Positions 21,798 to 30,134 are shown, numbered from the stretch's first letter. The stretch: DNA of 64,000 nucleotides from Arthrobacter zhaoxinii (GCF_025244925.1 NZ_CP104275.1:1-64000), one strand, 5' to 3'. The notes: generated by a model from the sequence alone, not told the origin. Translations and numbers: made by a program.

Positions 21798-23233
21798 TTG
21801 TTCAACACCGCCTCTAGGAGTTTCTGCGCGCTTGGAGTGGTCAATTGGGCACCGGTGGCCAGGTCCACGTCTTCCATGACAACGGAAATGGCGACCTGGG
21901 GATCGTCGGCCGGAGCGAAACCGGTGAACCAGGCATTGTCTCCCCGGCCGTCTACCTGGGCCGTGCCGGTCTTGCCGGCCACCTGGAAGCCAGGAACCTG
22001 GGCGGACTTGGCCGAGCCGTTGTCTACGACGCCGACCATCCACTCGGTGAGCTGGCGGGCTGTGTCGGGGCTGATGGAAGTGTTCAGTTCAGTGGGTTTC
22101 GGTTCGTCAATCACGGACAGATCAGGAGCGCGGACGCTGCGGATCAGGTTGGGGGTCATCTGTACGCCGTTGTTCGCGATCGCCGCGGAGATCATGGCGA
22201 CTTCCAGCGGGGTGGCGGTCACGCTGCCCTGGCCGATGGAGGCGAGGGCCAGCTGGGCCTCGTCCTCGTTGTCGGGGAAGTGGCTCGCCACGACCTCGTT
22301 GGGGATGGCCAACGGGGTGTCGAAGCCGAACTTCTTGGCCTGCGCCGCAATATTGTCCTGCCCGAGGTCCAGCGCCACCTGCGCGAAGACCGTATTGCAG
22401 GACCACGCAAGAGCAAAGGCGAAATCCGCCTCGGACCGGGCAGAACAGGCGCCCGTGGTGAAGTTCGGGAGCGAGATGTTGGTTCCGGGCAGCGGCAGCT
22501 CGGGCGGATTCGGAATCACCGAGTCGGCGTCATACTTGCCGGACTCCAGCGCCGCCGCCGTGTCGATGAGCTTGAAGACCGATCCGGGAGCCAGCAGCGA
22601 CTGGGTGGCCGGGTTCAGGTAGGGAGACAGTCCCGGCGTGGAAGTCAGTGCATCCATATTGGCTCCGAGCAGTGCGGTGTCATGCCCGGCCAGGAGATTG
22701 GTGTCGTAGCTGGGCTTGGACACCATGGCAAGGATGTCACCGGTCTTGGGATCCATCATCACAATGGTTCCACGCTGTCCGTCCGGAATGAGGTCGTAGG
22801 CCAGCTGCTGCAGCTCCGGGTCGATCGTCAGTTCCACCGAAGCGCCCTGGCTCTGGGCACCGGAGAAGAGGGCGACCAGCTTGTCGTAGAACTGCTGGGA
22901 GCTGTTGCCGGACAACTCGGCATTCATGTTCATTTCCAGCTGGGTGGTCCCGTTCAGGTTGAAGAACCCGGTCAGGTGCGAATACAGCTCGGGGCTGTTG
23001 TAGACCCGCTGGTAATTGAACTCGTCATTCGAGGGGACGGACTCAGCGATGGCCTTGCCATCGACCAGGATGGAGCCGCGGGGTTCCCCGAAGTCGCGGT
23101 AAATGCCCCGGTTGTTGTTCGGGTTGGTGTTGAGTTTGTCGGCGGCAAAAAACTGCACATACGTCAGCGAACCGAGAATGAGCACGAACATTGCCAGGGC
23201 CACTACCCAGCTGTTACGGATGGCCTGGTTCAT
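21794..23233 (-). CDS. pbpA: Penicillin-binding protein 2-class transpeptidase PbpA
   Basis: PbpA cross-links septal and polar peptidoglycan and works with the adjacent RodA/FtsW-type glycosyltransferase. The 479-residue protein has an N-terminal membrane anchor (about 10-29) and the penicillin-binding motifs SVFK (S218 nucleophile, K221), SCN (278-280) and KTG (421-423). The ATG at 23233 overlaps the end of rodA by 4 nt. As in other actinobacteria it should be a target of PknA/PknB signalling, judged from gene order. Confidence 0.95.
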   Translation of the reverse strand: MNQAIRNSWVVALAMFVLILGSLTYVQFFAADKLNTNPNNNRGIYRDFGEPRGSILVDGKAIAESVPSNDEFNYQRVYNSPELYSHLTGFFNLNGTTQLEMNMNAELSGNSSQQFYDKLVALFSGAQSQGASVELTIDPELQQLAYDLIPDGQRGTIVMMDPKTGDILAMVSKPSYDTNLLAGHDTALLGANMDALTSTPGLSPYLNPATQSLLAPGSVFKLIDTAAALESGKYDADSVIPNPPELPLPGTNISLPNFTTGACSARSEADFAFALAWSCNTVFAQVALDLGQDNIAAQAKKFGFDTPLAIPNEVVASHFPDNEDEAQLALASIGQGSVTATPLEVAMISAAIANNGVQMTPNLIRSVRAPDLSVIDEPKPTELNTSISPDTARQLTEWMVGVVDNGSAKSAQVPGFQVAGKTGTAQVDGRGDNAWFTGFAPADDPQVAISVVMEDVDLATGAQLTTPSAQKLLEAVLNK

Positions 23234-24645
23234 TCGTCTCCTTCCTTAGTGGAACGCCGGGAACGTGCGGTAGCGCCGGACCGGGATTCGGACATGGCCG
23301 GAACCATGTCGGTGGACAGCGGACCGGTAGGCGTGGGCCTGCGGGCAGCATCGGAGATCATGAGCAGGAGCGCCACGATGATCCAGTTGGCCAGCAGCGA
23401 CGATCCGCCTGCGGACATAAACGGGGTGGTCAGGCCGGTCAACGGGATCAGCCGCGTCACGCCGCCGATCACCACGAAGCACTGCAGGGCGATGATGAAC
23501 GACAATCCGCATGCCAGGAGCTTGCCGAAACCATCCCTGGTGCCCAGGGCGGCGCGGAAGCCGCGGGACACCAGCAGGACGTACATCAGGACAATCGCAA
23601 AGATGCCGATCAGGCCCAGTTCCTCGCCGAGGGCGGCAATAATCATATCGCTGTTCGCGAAGGTCACCAGATCCGGGCGGCCCTGTCCCAGGCCGGTGCC
23701 GACAAGCCCGCCGCTGGCCAGGCCGAAGAGGCCCTGCACCACCTGGTAGCTGCCGCCGACCCCGTTGTAGACCTCCGGATCGAAAGCGTTCAGCCAGCCG
23801 TGGATGCGCCGCTGCAGGTGGCTGAACAGCTGGAGGGCGACGAATCCGCCCGCCGCCAGCAGGCCCAAGCCGATCAGCACCCAGCTCACGCGGCTTGTGG
23901 CGACGTAGATCATGGCCATGAACAGGCCGAAGAAGAGGATGGACGAACCAAGGTCCCGCTGGAACACCAGCACGCCGATGCTGACAAGCCAGGCAACGAC
24001 CATGGGGCCCATGTCCTGCATACGCGGGAACTGCAGCGGCCCCACTTTCCTGCCGGCGAGCAGAATGAGGTCACGGTTGGTGGATAGATACCCGGCGAAG
24101 AATATGGCCAGGGTGATCTTGGCGATTTCACCGGGCTGGAAAGTCCCGATGCCCACGTTGATCCAGATTCGCGCGCCGTTGATTTCCTGCCCCAGACCCG
24201 GCATCAGCGGAAGCAGCAGGAGGATGGCGCTGACTATCAGGGAGATGTAGGTGTAGCGGCGCAGGATCCGGTGGTCCTTGATGATGAACAGCACGGCGAT
24301 TCCGGCCGCCACGGCTACGGTGCTCCACAGGAGCTGCCGGTCCGCCGCATCGTCGCCGTTGGTGATGTCCAGCCGGTGGATCATGGCCAACCCGATGCCG
24401 TTGAGCGCCGTGACGATCGGAAGTATTACCGGATCGGCATACTTGGCGCGGAAGCGCAGCACGAGGTGGAAGACGATTACCAGGGCCATCAGGGTGCCAC
24501 CCTGGACCCAGAAGTCCGAATCGAAGGCGCGGTCCTCGTCGAGGCCGACAATCATGTTCGCGCCGACCCCTACCAGCAGGGCAACGAGGAGCAGGAGCGC
24601 TTCGATGTTGCGGCGCGGCTTAGGCACGGTCTGGATGTCCGACAC
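23230..24645 (-). CDS. rodA: SEDS-family peptidoglycan glycosyltransferase RodA/FtsW
   Basis: SEDS proteins polymerise lipid II into glycan strands together with a class B PBP, here PbpA. The 471-residue protein has about ten to twelve membrane helices and conserved SEDS segments: GARIWI, FQPGEIAKI, VFQRDLGSS, and near the C-terminus GLTTPFMSAGGSSLLANWI. A charged Ser/Arg-rich tail follows. The GTG start shares its first base with the TAG stop of pstP. It belongs with PbpA as a cognate synthase pair. Confidence 0.94.
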   Translation of the reverse strand: MSDIQTVPKPRRNIEALLLLVALLVGVGANMIVGLDEDRAFDSDFWVQGGTLMALVIVFHLVLRFRAKYADPVILPIVTALNGIGLAMIHRLDITNGDDAADRQLLWSTVAVAAGIAVLFIIKDHRILRRYTYISLIVSAILLLLPLMPGLGQEINGARIWINVGIGTFQPGEIAKITLAIFFAGYLSTNRDLILLAGRKVGPLQFPRMQDMGPMVVAWLVSIGVLVFQRDLGSSILFFGLFMAMIYVATSRVSWVLIGLGLLAAGGFVALQLFSHLQRRIHGWLNAFDPEVYNGVGGSYQVVQGLFGLASGGLVGTGLGQGRPDLVTFANSDMIIAALGEELGLIGIFAIVLMYVLLVSRGFRAALGTRDGFGKLLACGLSFIIALQCFVVIGGVTRLIPLTGLTTPFMSAGGSSLLANWIIVALLLMISDAARRPTPTGPLSTDMVPAMSESRSGATARSRRSTKEGDE

Positions 24646-26144
24646 TACCGCTCACCTCCGCAGGCATTGTTCTGTTCGGTTCCCGGCGCAGACGTCGCAC
24701 CCGGCGTAGGTGCTGCGGTCGGGGAAGGGGTGTCGGCCGGAGGGCACAGCACTGCCTTGGCAGTGTCGCGCAGCTCGCTGACAATTTCCCCGGCATGCTC
24801 CAGGTCCCGGGCCGGAAGGGTGTCCTCCACCCGGTTGCGGTGATACTCGGAGAGGCTGTCCACCGGAATATCGGAAATATCGGTGACGTGCGAGAGCTGG
24901 ATAGGTCCAACCGTCTGGGAGACACCGTTGTAGATTGCAACCCGGTTGTCATAGGACCCCACGTAGTAGCGGGTCTGTGTCCAGGTGTAGCCCAGCCACA
25001 CCACGACGACCAGCAGGAGGGCGACGACGGTCAGGAAGGCGGGCAGCAGCCAGCGCTTCCAGCCGGCACGGGGCGAATCCCCGTCTTCCTGCTGCGGCTG
25101 CTCGGTTCCCGCCTTGTGGGTCAGCATGCGGGCAGCCCGGCGTTCAGCCGACCGCTTGGTGACGATGGGGATCTCGCCGGTCTCGGTAGCCAGCGAGGCA
25201 GCACCAACCAATACGTGGGGGCGGGAGGAGAGGTCCTGGCGGATCAGGGCCGCGCGTTCCCGCTCGCTCTCGGGGTCTTCGGAGGCGGGGGCGGCCTCTG
25301 CCTCGGGTGCATCTTCCAGCGCGGGCGGTGCCGCAGCGGTCACAGCTGAGGTGCGGGGGCCGTGGTCGCGGGAGGGCACTTCGGAGAGCCGCGCAGTGGC
25401 GGGTACGGAGCCGGCGTCGGGATCTTCGGTGATTTCGATGACCGCCACCGTGACATTGTCCGGAGAACCGCCGGCCAGGGTCAGCTCAACCAGGGTGTCC
25501 ACGCATTCCTGCAGGTCCTGGGTGGAACTGAGGACTCCCTCAATGTCGGAGTCCCGCAGAACCGCCGTAAGCCCGTCGGAACACAGCAGCCAGCGTTCTC
25601 CCGGCTCCACGTCGAAGGTAGCCAGATCCAGTTCCGGGCTGGCGTCGACGTCCCCGAGCACACGCATCAGCACGTTCTTGTGCGGGTGTACTTCAGCCTC
25701 TTCAGGCCGCAGCCGGCCTTCGTCGATCAGCCGCTGTACGAAGGTGTGGTCAATGCTGATCTGTTCGAACCGGCCGTCTTTGAGCCGGTAGGCACGGGAA
25801 TCACCGATATGCGCCAGTGCCAGGCGCTGCTCGTGCAGCAGCAGTGCCGTGACCGTGGTTCCCATGCCGGAGAGCTGCGGGCTGGTGGTCACCAGTTCGG
25901 ACAGAAGCGAATTTGCCGCCTGGATTTCATCGGCAAGGACCGTCAGGGGTTCGTCCTCGTAGACAGGACTGTCCAAATGGACCAGATCGAGCACGGTGGA
26001 GGCGGAGGCGACGTTGCCCCCGGCATGTCCGCCCATGCCGTCGGCAACCACGGCGAGGTAACGGCCTACGTAGGCGGAATCGTCATTCTTGAAACGAACC
26101 ATGCCGACATCGGACCGTGCTGCATATCGAAGAACCAGGGCCAC
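24645..26144 (-). CDS. pstP: PP2C-type serine/threonine phosphatase PstP
   Basis: PstP reverses phosphorylation by the PknA/PknB kinases. The 499-residue protein has a PPM/PP2C catalytic domain (about 5-235) with metal-binding aspartates in VVADGMGGHAGG (D35), LAHIGDSRAY, CSDGLT and GSPDNVTV. A long acidic and Ala-rich linker, one membrane helix near residue 355 and an extracellular domain ending in a Pro/Thr-rich tail follow. The start is a GTG at 26144, 2 nt after fhaB. One phosphatase and two kinases in one operon make a closed signalling unit. Confidence 0.95.
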   Translation of the reverse strand: MALVLRYAARSDVGMVRFKNDDSAYVGRYLAVVADGMGGHAGGNVASASTVLDLVHLDSPVYEDEPLTVLADEIQAANSLLSELVTTSPQLSGMGTTVTALLLHEQRLALAHIGDSRAYRLKDGRFEQISIDHTFVQRLIDEGRLRPEEAEVHPHKNVLMRVLGDVDASPELDLATFDVEPGERWLLCSDGLTAVLRDSDIEGVLSSTQDLQECVDTLVELTLAGGSPDNVTVAVIEITEDPDAGSVPATARLSEVPSRDHGPRTSAVTAAAPPALEDAPEAEAAPASEDPESERERAALIRQDLSSRPHVLVGAASLATETGEIPIVTKRSAERRAARMLTHKAGTEQPQQEDGDSPRAGWKRWLLPAFLTVVALLLVVVVWLGYTWTQTRYYVGSYDNRVAIYNGVSQTVGPIQLSHVTDISDIPVDSLSEYHRNRVEDTLPARDLEHAGEIVSELRDTAKAVLCPPADTPSPTAAPTPGATSAPGTEQNNACGGER

Positions 26145-26146
26145 CG

Positions 26147-26632
26147 TCAGGGCCTCAATTCAATGACCGTCTTACCGATGCGGATGGGTACACCGGGTTC
26201 GACGGGCAGCGCCCGGGTGAGTTGGCTTCCGCCAAGGTAGGTTCCGTTGGTGGAGCCGAGGTCCTCAACGAACCAGCGGCTGCCCTGGGGGAAGAGCCGG
26301 GCATGGCGGCCGGAGGCGTAATCGTCTTCCAGGACGAGCGTTGCCTCCTGCGCGCGGCCGAGGAGGATGGGGCTGGCGGACAACTCCAGAGTGGTGCCGC
26401 GCAGCGGGCCTTCTGTGACGACCAGTTCGCGGGGCGTCACCTTGCTGGGAGCCGGTGCCCGCTTTTCAAGGGTCGGGTCCTTACGGATCTGGCGCGCCGT
26501 GGGGGTTCCGGTCCGGTTACGGCTGCCGACGGTGAGGTCGCGCCGGATGGCGCCTACCACGCTGATGACCATGATCCACAGCAGGATCAGGAAGCCGTAG
26601 CGCAGGAGCGTTTCGGTTAATTCGCTGAGCAC
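26147..26632 (-). CDS. fhaB: FHA-domain membrane protein FhaB (FipA-like)
   Basis: The 161-residue protein has an N-terminal membrane helix (about 12-29) and a C-terminal FHA domain (about 70-158) with the phosphothreonine-binding motifs LGRA, SGRHARL and STNGTYL. FHA domains read phosphothreonines written by PknA/PknB; the mycobacterial equivalent (FipA, Rv0019c) links FtsZ and FtsQ. The GTG start shares one base with the TAG of fhaA. Confidence 0.93.
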   Translation of the reverse strand: MLSELTETLLRYGFLILLWIMVISVVGAIRRDLTVGSRNRTGTPTARQIRKDPTLEKRAPAPSKVTPRELVVTEGPLRGTTLELSASPILLGRAQEATLVLEDDYASGRHARLFPQGSRWFVEDLGSTNGTYLGGSQLTRALPVEPGVPIRIGKTVIELRP

Positions 26633-27363
26633 TAACGTCCCCCGGTCCGGACGGGCAGCAGCCGAAAGACAATTCGGGTGCGCCCCATGGCAATGGTGGA
26701 TCCGTCGGTAAGCACTGCTTCACCTTGAACTTTCTGGCCGTTGACGAAGCTGCCGTTGGTGGAGCCCAGATCGATGGCGCGGCTGGCCCCGTTCTCGGTG
26801 CGGATCTCCAGGTGACGGCGGGAAACTCCTGTGTCGTCCACGAGGATGTCGGCTTCTGAGGAGCGTCCCAGGACCACGGACGGCGCGTTGAGGGTGTAAC
26901 GCTGGCCGTCTACATCCAGGACGGGCTGCATCCGGGCCGAGGGTCCCTGCCGCGGCGCCGGGGGAGAGGGGACCCGGGACTGTGCCGAAGAGGCCTTCTC
27001 GGTGGACGAATCCACTTCGAGTACCCCTGCTTTAAGGGACGAATCCCGGGTGAAAGAGACCCGGACCGGGCCTTGGAGTGTGTAGGACTGGCTGCGGGCG
27101 TGCTTGATGACGACGTCGCAGAGTTCTTCAGCCAGCGGCGCGCCCCACTTCTGCGCCTGGGTGAAGTCTGAATTGGAAAGCCGCACCGTAAAGACATTTG
27201 GTGCCAGGGTACGGCCCTGGCCCAGGACCATGGATCGCTGGTCGAGTTCCCTGCGGAGTGCGATGGCAAGTTCCAGGGGTTCAACACGGCCGGACGAACC
27301 GGATGAGAAAGCACCGCGGACGATCTTTTCGATTCCGCGTTCGACATTGTCGAGTAAGCCCAT
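26632..27363 (-). CDS. fhaA: FHA-domain protein FhaA (DUF3662 plus FHA)
   Basis: The 243-residue protein has an N-terminal DUF3662 domain (about 1-115, starting MGLLDNVERGIEKIVRGAF), a Pro/Ser linker, and a C-terminal FHA domain (about 155-240) with G166-R167, S181-H184 and N203. In mycobacteria FhaA binds phosphorylated MviN and regulates peptidoglycan synthesis at the pole. The M. tuberculosis protein is about twice as long, the difference being its linker. The ATG at 27363 follows AAGGAGA; a longer start 40 codons upstream is unsupported. First gene of the operon. Confidence 0.93.
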   Translation of the reverse strand: MGLLDNVERGIEKIVRGAFSSGSSGRVEPLELAIALRRELDQRSMVLGQGRTLAPNVFTVRLSNSDFTQAQKWGAPLAEELCDVVIKHARSQSYTLQGPVRVSFTRDSSLKAGVLEVDSSTEKASSAQSRVPSPPAPRQGPSARMQPVLDVDGQRYTLNAPSVVLGRSSEADILVDDTGVSRRHLEIRTENGASRAIDLGSTNGSFVNGQKVQGEAVLTDGSTIAMGRTRIVFRLLPVRTGGR

Positions 27364-27804
27364 GTCCGTCTCCTTCCGTGTCCTGTCCGATGAATTGCGG
27401 CGTCCGCTGCATCTGCCCCCGGCACCGCGGTGCGGGCGGAAATGCCCGCCGGGACTGGTGGAGGACTGGTTCCGGCAGGGCACAGGTACATGCGTCCACT
27501 CCGATACTACTGGTGAGCACAGATAAATGTCTTACCGCGGTCCCGAGCGTCCCCCGCGCCGCAGGATGCCGATCTGCGGCAGGAAGGCGGAGCAGGGAGG
27601 CCCCGGCGGGGCCACGGATGCAGGCCGGTTTTCCCTGTAAAACCGCGGGTTTCGAGCGGGTTTAGAAGCCGTTTAGGTGTTTGGCCCAAATGCCGGTATG
27701 CTTGATTCTGCTGTTCCCGAGGAAACGGAACGGATCACCGCAGTACATGGTCAGCTAGGACCGCTGAGGTTATCCACACAAGTTCTCCACGGGAAACCAT
27801 TTAT
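27364..27804. other. Gene-free region between fhaA and tRNA-Leu
   Basis: This 441-bp stretch has no ORF with coding character. It contains a candidate minus-strand promoter for the fhaA operon (27504-27533) and one exact DnaA box TTATCCACA at 27770-27778, 27 bp before the tRNA. The rest is GC-rich with no recognised element. Confidence 0.6.
27504..27533 (-). promoter_or_regulatory. Candidate promoter of the fhaA-fhaB-pstP-rodA-pbpA-pknA-pknB operon
   Basis: On the minus strand AAGACA (complement of 27528-27533) and TAGTAT (complement of 27504-27509) are separated by 18 bp. Transcription would start near 27497, giving a leader of about 130 nt. Matches are 4/6 and 4/6; no other candidate in the gap is better. 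Confidence 0.35.
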
Positions 27805-27887
27805 GCGCGAGTGGCGGAACGGCAGACGCGCTGGCTTCAGGTGCCAGTGTCCGAAAGGGCGTGGGGGTTCAAATCCCCCCTCGCGCA
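27805..27887 (+). tRNA. tRNA-Leu (anticodon CAG)
   Basis: An 83-nt class II tRNA: acceptor GCGCGAG with CTCGCGC, anticodon stem CTGGC with GCCAG, anticodon CAG at 27838-27840, a variable arm around GTCCGAAAGGGC, and T-arm GGGGGTTCAAATCCCCC. CCA is not encoded. A tRNA-Leu just upstream of fhaA is conserved in actinobacteria. Confidence 0.97.
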
Positions 27888-27899
27888 CATAGATAAAGC

Positions 27900-27934
27900 A
27901 GAACCCCGGTCACATGGCCGGGGTTCTTCTTTTT
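27900..27934 (+). terminator. Intrinsic terminator of tRNA-Leu
   Basis: GAACCCCGG (27901-27909) pairs with CCGGGGTTC (27918-27926), followed by TTCTTTTT. It sits 13 nt after the tRNA. Confidence 0.88.
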
Positions 27935-27976
27935 GTCCGAAAGACCTGCCGCTCAGCTCGCAGGCACATCGGGGCC

Positions 27977-28012
27977 GGACAACCCCCGGCAGGACAACCC
28001 CCGGCAGGACAA
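27977..28012 (+). repeat. 15-bp tandem repeat
   Basis: The unit GGACAACCCCCGGCA occurs at 27977-27991 and 27992-28006, followed by a partial third copy GGACAA (28007-28012). It lies between two terminator hairpins and is not in a gene. Confidence 0.9.
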
Positions 28013-28049
28013 GAGGGACCGTGCAGTGACTGCGCGGTCCCTCTCTTTT
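28012..28049 (+). terminator. Second hairpin downstream of tRNA-Leu
   Basis: AGAGGGACCG (28012-28021) pairs with CGGTCCCTCT (28035-28044), followed by CTTTT. It backs up the first terminator and separates the tRNA from the convergent DUF5997 gene. Confidence 0.75.
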
Positions 28050-28078
28050 ACAGGTCCTGTGTGTACCGGACGGCTGCT

Positions 28079-28468
28079 TTAGGCGCCTGCGGCCTTTTTC
28101 GCTTCAGCTTCCTTTACCCGCTGGGCTTCGGCACGAACGGCAGCAAAGCTGGCGCGTTCTTCCACCAGCCATGCCGGCGGCTCGGCCAGCAGTGCCTTGA
28201 TTTCTTCGGTGGTCAGCGCTTCGGTCACGCCGGCGCGGGTCAGGCCGCCGATCGAGACGTTGAGTTTCTGCGCCACGACGGGGCGCGGGTGCGGGCCGTT
28301 GCGGCGCAGTTCGTTGAGCCACTCGGGGGGATTGGACTGCAGTTCGTCGAACTGGGCCCGCGAAATAGGCCCGTCCTGGAAGTCCTGCGGCGCTGCAGGC
28401 AGGTAGATGCCCAGTTTCTTGGCTGCCGTGGCAGGCTTCATGGATTGGGGAGATTTCTCGGTGCTCAT
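28079..28468 (-). CDS. DUF5997 family protein
   Basis: A 129-residue cytoplasmic protein without membrane segments. It begins MSTEKSPQSMKPATAAKKLGIYLPAAP, contains the conserved PPEWLNELRRNGPHPRPVVAQKL segment and repeated short helices, and ends in an Ala/Lys/Glu-rich helix. I recognise this as the DUF5997 pattern, often found next to a LysR-type substrate-binding protein; function unknown. The ATG at 28468 is the conserved start; an in-frame start 25 codons earlier would overlap the divergent gene. It and its neighbour are divergent with 53 bp between starts. Confidence 0.75.
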   Translation of the reverse strand: MSTEKSPQSMKPATAAKKLGIYLPAAPQDFQDGPISRAQFDELQSNPPEWLNELRRNGPHPRPVVAQKLNVSIGGLTRAGVTEALTTEEIKALLAEPPAWLVEERASFAAVRAEAQRVKEAEAKKAAGA

Positions 28469-28521
28469 ATTCCAAGGGTATCCGCCAGACGGGCCCCCGC
28501 CCTGTGGGCTAAGGTGTTCTG

Positions 28522-29265
28522 ATGCCCACAGACACATCAGCACCCCTGCAGGGGTCGACGTCGCGGCCGCTGACCGTGGCCTACGTACCGGGCGTGACGC
28601 CGGGCAAATGGATTACCCGCTGGCGGGAACGGCAGAACCAGGAACTGCGCACTTTCCAGTGCGAGGAACCCGCAGCCCTGGAGGAACTTGCCTCCGGCCG
28701 GGCGGATCTGGCCTTTATCCGCATTCCTGCCGAAGGTTTTGCACGCCCGGACGGCGTGAACATGATTCCCCTTTATGAAGAGCAGCCGGTGGCCGCTGCC
28801 TCAAAGGAGCACCCACTGGCTGCCTTCGACGCAGTTGAGCTGGCTGACCTCGACGGCGAAACGATCCTGGACATCGACGAGATGGGAGGAGCACCAGTCG
28901 CGCTGGAAGTCGCGGCGGCCGGCAGCGGCATTGTGATCCTGCCCATGTCCGTAGCCCGTCTGTACTCCCGGAAGGACATTGAAGCGCGGCCGGTGAACGG
29001 CGTTCCGGCAACACGGATCGGCATTGCCTGGCTGCAGGATCGGGACGAGCCCGACATCGAAGAGTTCGTCGGCGTGGTGCGGGGACGGACCGCGAACAGC
29101 TCCCGCCAGCCCTCCATCCAGGCCGAACAGAAGTCTTCGGCGAAAAAGCGCACCAAGGAACGCCAGACGCGAAGCGGGCCCAAACCGGCCACGAAGTCAG
29201 GCGGCCGTCCAGGGGGCAAGGCCAAGGGTGGCGGCAAGGGCGGGAAACCACGCCGCAGCCGGTAG
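28522..29265 (+). CDS. LysR-type substrate-binding domain protein lacking the HTH
   Basis: The 247-residue protein reads directly into a LysR effector-binding fold (about residues 17-195: LTVAYVPGVTPGKW, EEPAALEELASGRADLAFIRIP, AAAGSGIVILPMSVARLY). There is no N-terminal winged helix. Instead a very basic Lys/Arg/Gly-rich tail (about 205-247) follows. It could be a ligand sensor that uses the tail to bind nucleic acid or a partner, perhaps the divergent DUF5997 protein; this is inference. The ATG at 28522 has weak upstream purines, but no upstream HTH-coding sequence exists since DUF5997 occupies that side. Confidence 0.8.
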   Translation: MPTDTSAPLQGSTSRPLTVAYVPGVTPGKWITRWRERQNQELRTFQCEEPAALEELASGRADLAFIRIPAEGFARPDGVNMIPLYEEQPVAAASKEHPLAAFDAVELADLDGETILDIDEMGGAPVALEVAAAGSGIVILPMSVARLYSRKDIEARPVNGVPATRIGIAWLQDRDEPDIEEFVGVVRGRTANSSRQPSIQAEQKSSAKKRTKERQTRSGPKPATKSGGRPGGKAKGGGKGGKPRRSR

Positions 29266-29290
29266 GCCACCACCCTTCCGGCACGGCTGA

Positions 29291-29565
29291 CACCGCCCGG
29301 AGCCGGGGGTACCCTTTGGCGGGGATCCGGGGCTGCTGCGCGAGCCCAGCGACAATCCGGTTGCCGAAGCCTACCGGTCGGGGCCGTATCGGGAACGGCT
29401 GCCTGTCCTGGTCCTCGGGGTTCCCGATGTGCAGTGCAGGCCGAGTACGAGAGGATCAGGGGGTTAGGCGTCCAGTTCCTCGGGGAGCCGACCCTGGATT
29501 CGACGGGCGCGCAGGCCGTTTTCGACGACAGCTGCGGCAATTACCTCCAGCTTCACCAGGACTAA
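29291..29565 (+). pseudogene. Remnant of a VOC (glyoxalase/bleomycin resistance) family gene, frameshifted
   Basis: From 29291 one frame reads GDPGLLREPSDNPVAEAYRS and on to VPDVQ, then a different frame continues AEYERIRGLGVQFLGEP and ends FDDSCGNYLQLHQD before TAA at 29563-29565. Together they are the C-terminal half of a VOC-domain protein. The break is a 5-bp tandem duplication, TGCAG at 29430-29434 and 29435-29439; removing one copy joins the frames. A stop (29288-29290) precedes the 5' part and no N-terminal half is visible, so the gene is both truncated and frameshifted. Confidence 0.8.
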
Positions 29566-29753
29566 AGCGAGGGCCAATCGAGATGCTGCGCCGGCGCTGC
29601 CCCGGCCGCCTTTTCACCGCTTAGGAGTACCCCGAAAGGGAAACTCCCACGGTGTCTTGCTGTGTCATTGGGTCCGGAACAAACCCGTGGGATAGATTTT
29701 GCTCTTGCAGATGGAGGGTGAGGGCCACCCTGCTACGACAAGGGGGGGTAAAA

Positions 29754-30134
29754 ATGAGCGAGGACACTTTTCTCGCCTTGATCCTGATCCCGTTCGGGGT
29801 GCTGGTTATGGTTCCCGGGCTGCTGGTCTACAACGGACGGTTCCGGCACTACCGGAAGGGCCTGAATACCATGTGGACCGGGGAACCGGCCCTCGCCAGC
29901 GCCTATCTCGGTGCTGCCCTTGCCGGCATCCCCGTCATGGGCATGGTGATCAGGTCTGACAACTTGCAGATGTTCGGCCTGTTGTTAGTCCCCGCTGTTT
30001 TCCTGTCCCTGGCCATCGGGATACTTGGAAACCTCTGGATGCCGCGTTTTATGAAACCTCGCTGGATCAAGGAGGCGGACGATGCCGCCAAGCGGCAGCG
30101 GCGGGTCGCAAAGGCCCTGGCCAGCACCCGCTAG
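29754..30134 (+). CDS. Small integral membrane protein (unknown function)
   Basis: The 126-residue product starts MSEDTFLALILIPFGVLVMVPGLLVY and has about three membrane helices (about 5-23, 46-64, 72-93), then a basic cytoplasmic tail (KRQRRVAKA). The ATG at 29754 has a purine run AGGGGGGG about 7 nt upstream. No family is recognised. Its stop overlaps the end of the convergent antiporter gene by 4 bp. The 188 bp before it hold the end of the VOC remnant's flank and no recognised signal. Confidence 0.65.
   Translation: MSEDTFLALILIPFGVLVMVPGLLVYNGRFRHYRKGLNTMWTGEPALASAYLGAALAGIPVMGMVIRSDNLQMFGLLLVPAVFLSLAIGILGNLWMPRFMKPRWIKEADDAAKRQRRVAKALASTR

Noticed and set aside
21798..22043. Longer pknA start inside pbpA
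   Set aside because: The added residues are Arg/Gly-rich antisense-type sequence, while GTG at 21797 overlaps the pbpA stop.
21845..23749. 634-codon plus-strand frame over pbpA and rodA
   Set aside because: Antisense to two certain genes; no domain and no ribosome site.
29316..29624. 102-codon ORF over the VOC remnant
   Set aside because: It is in a third frame that matches no protein family; the VOC similarity lies in the other two frames.
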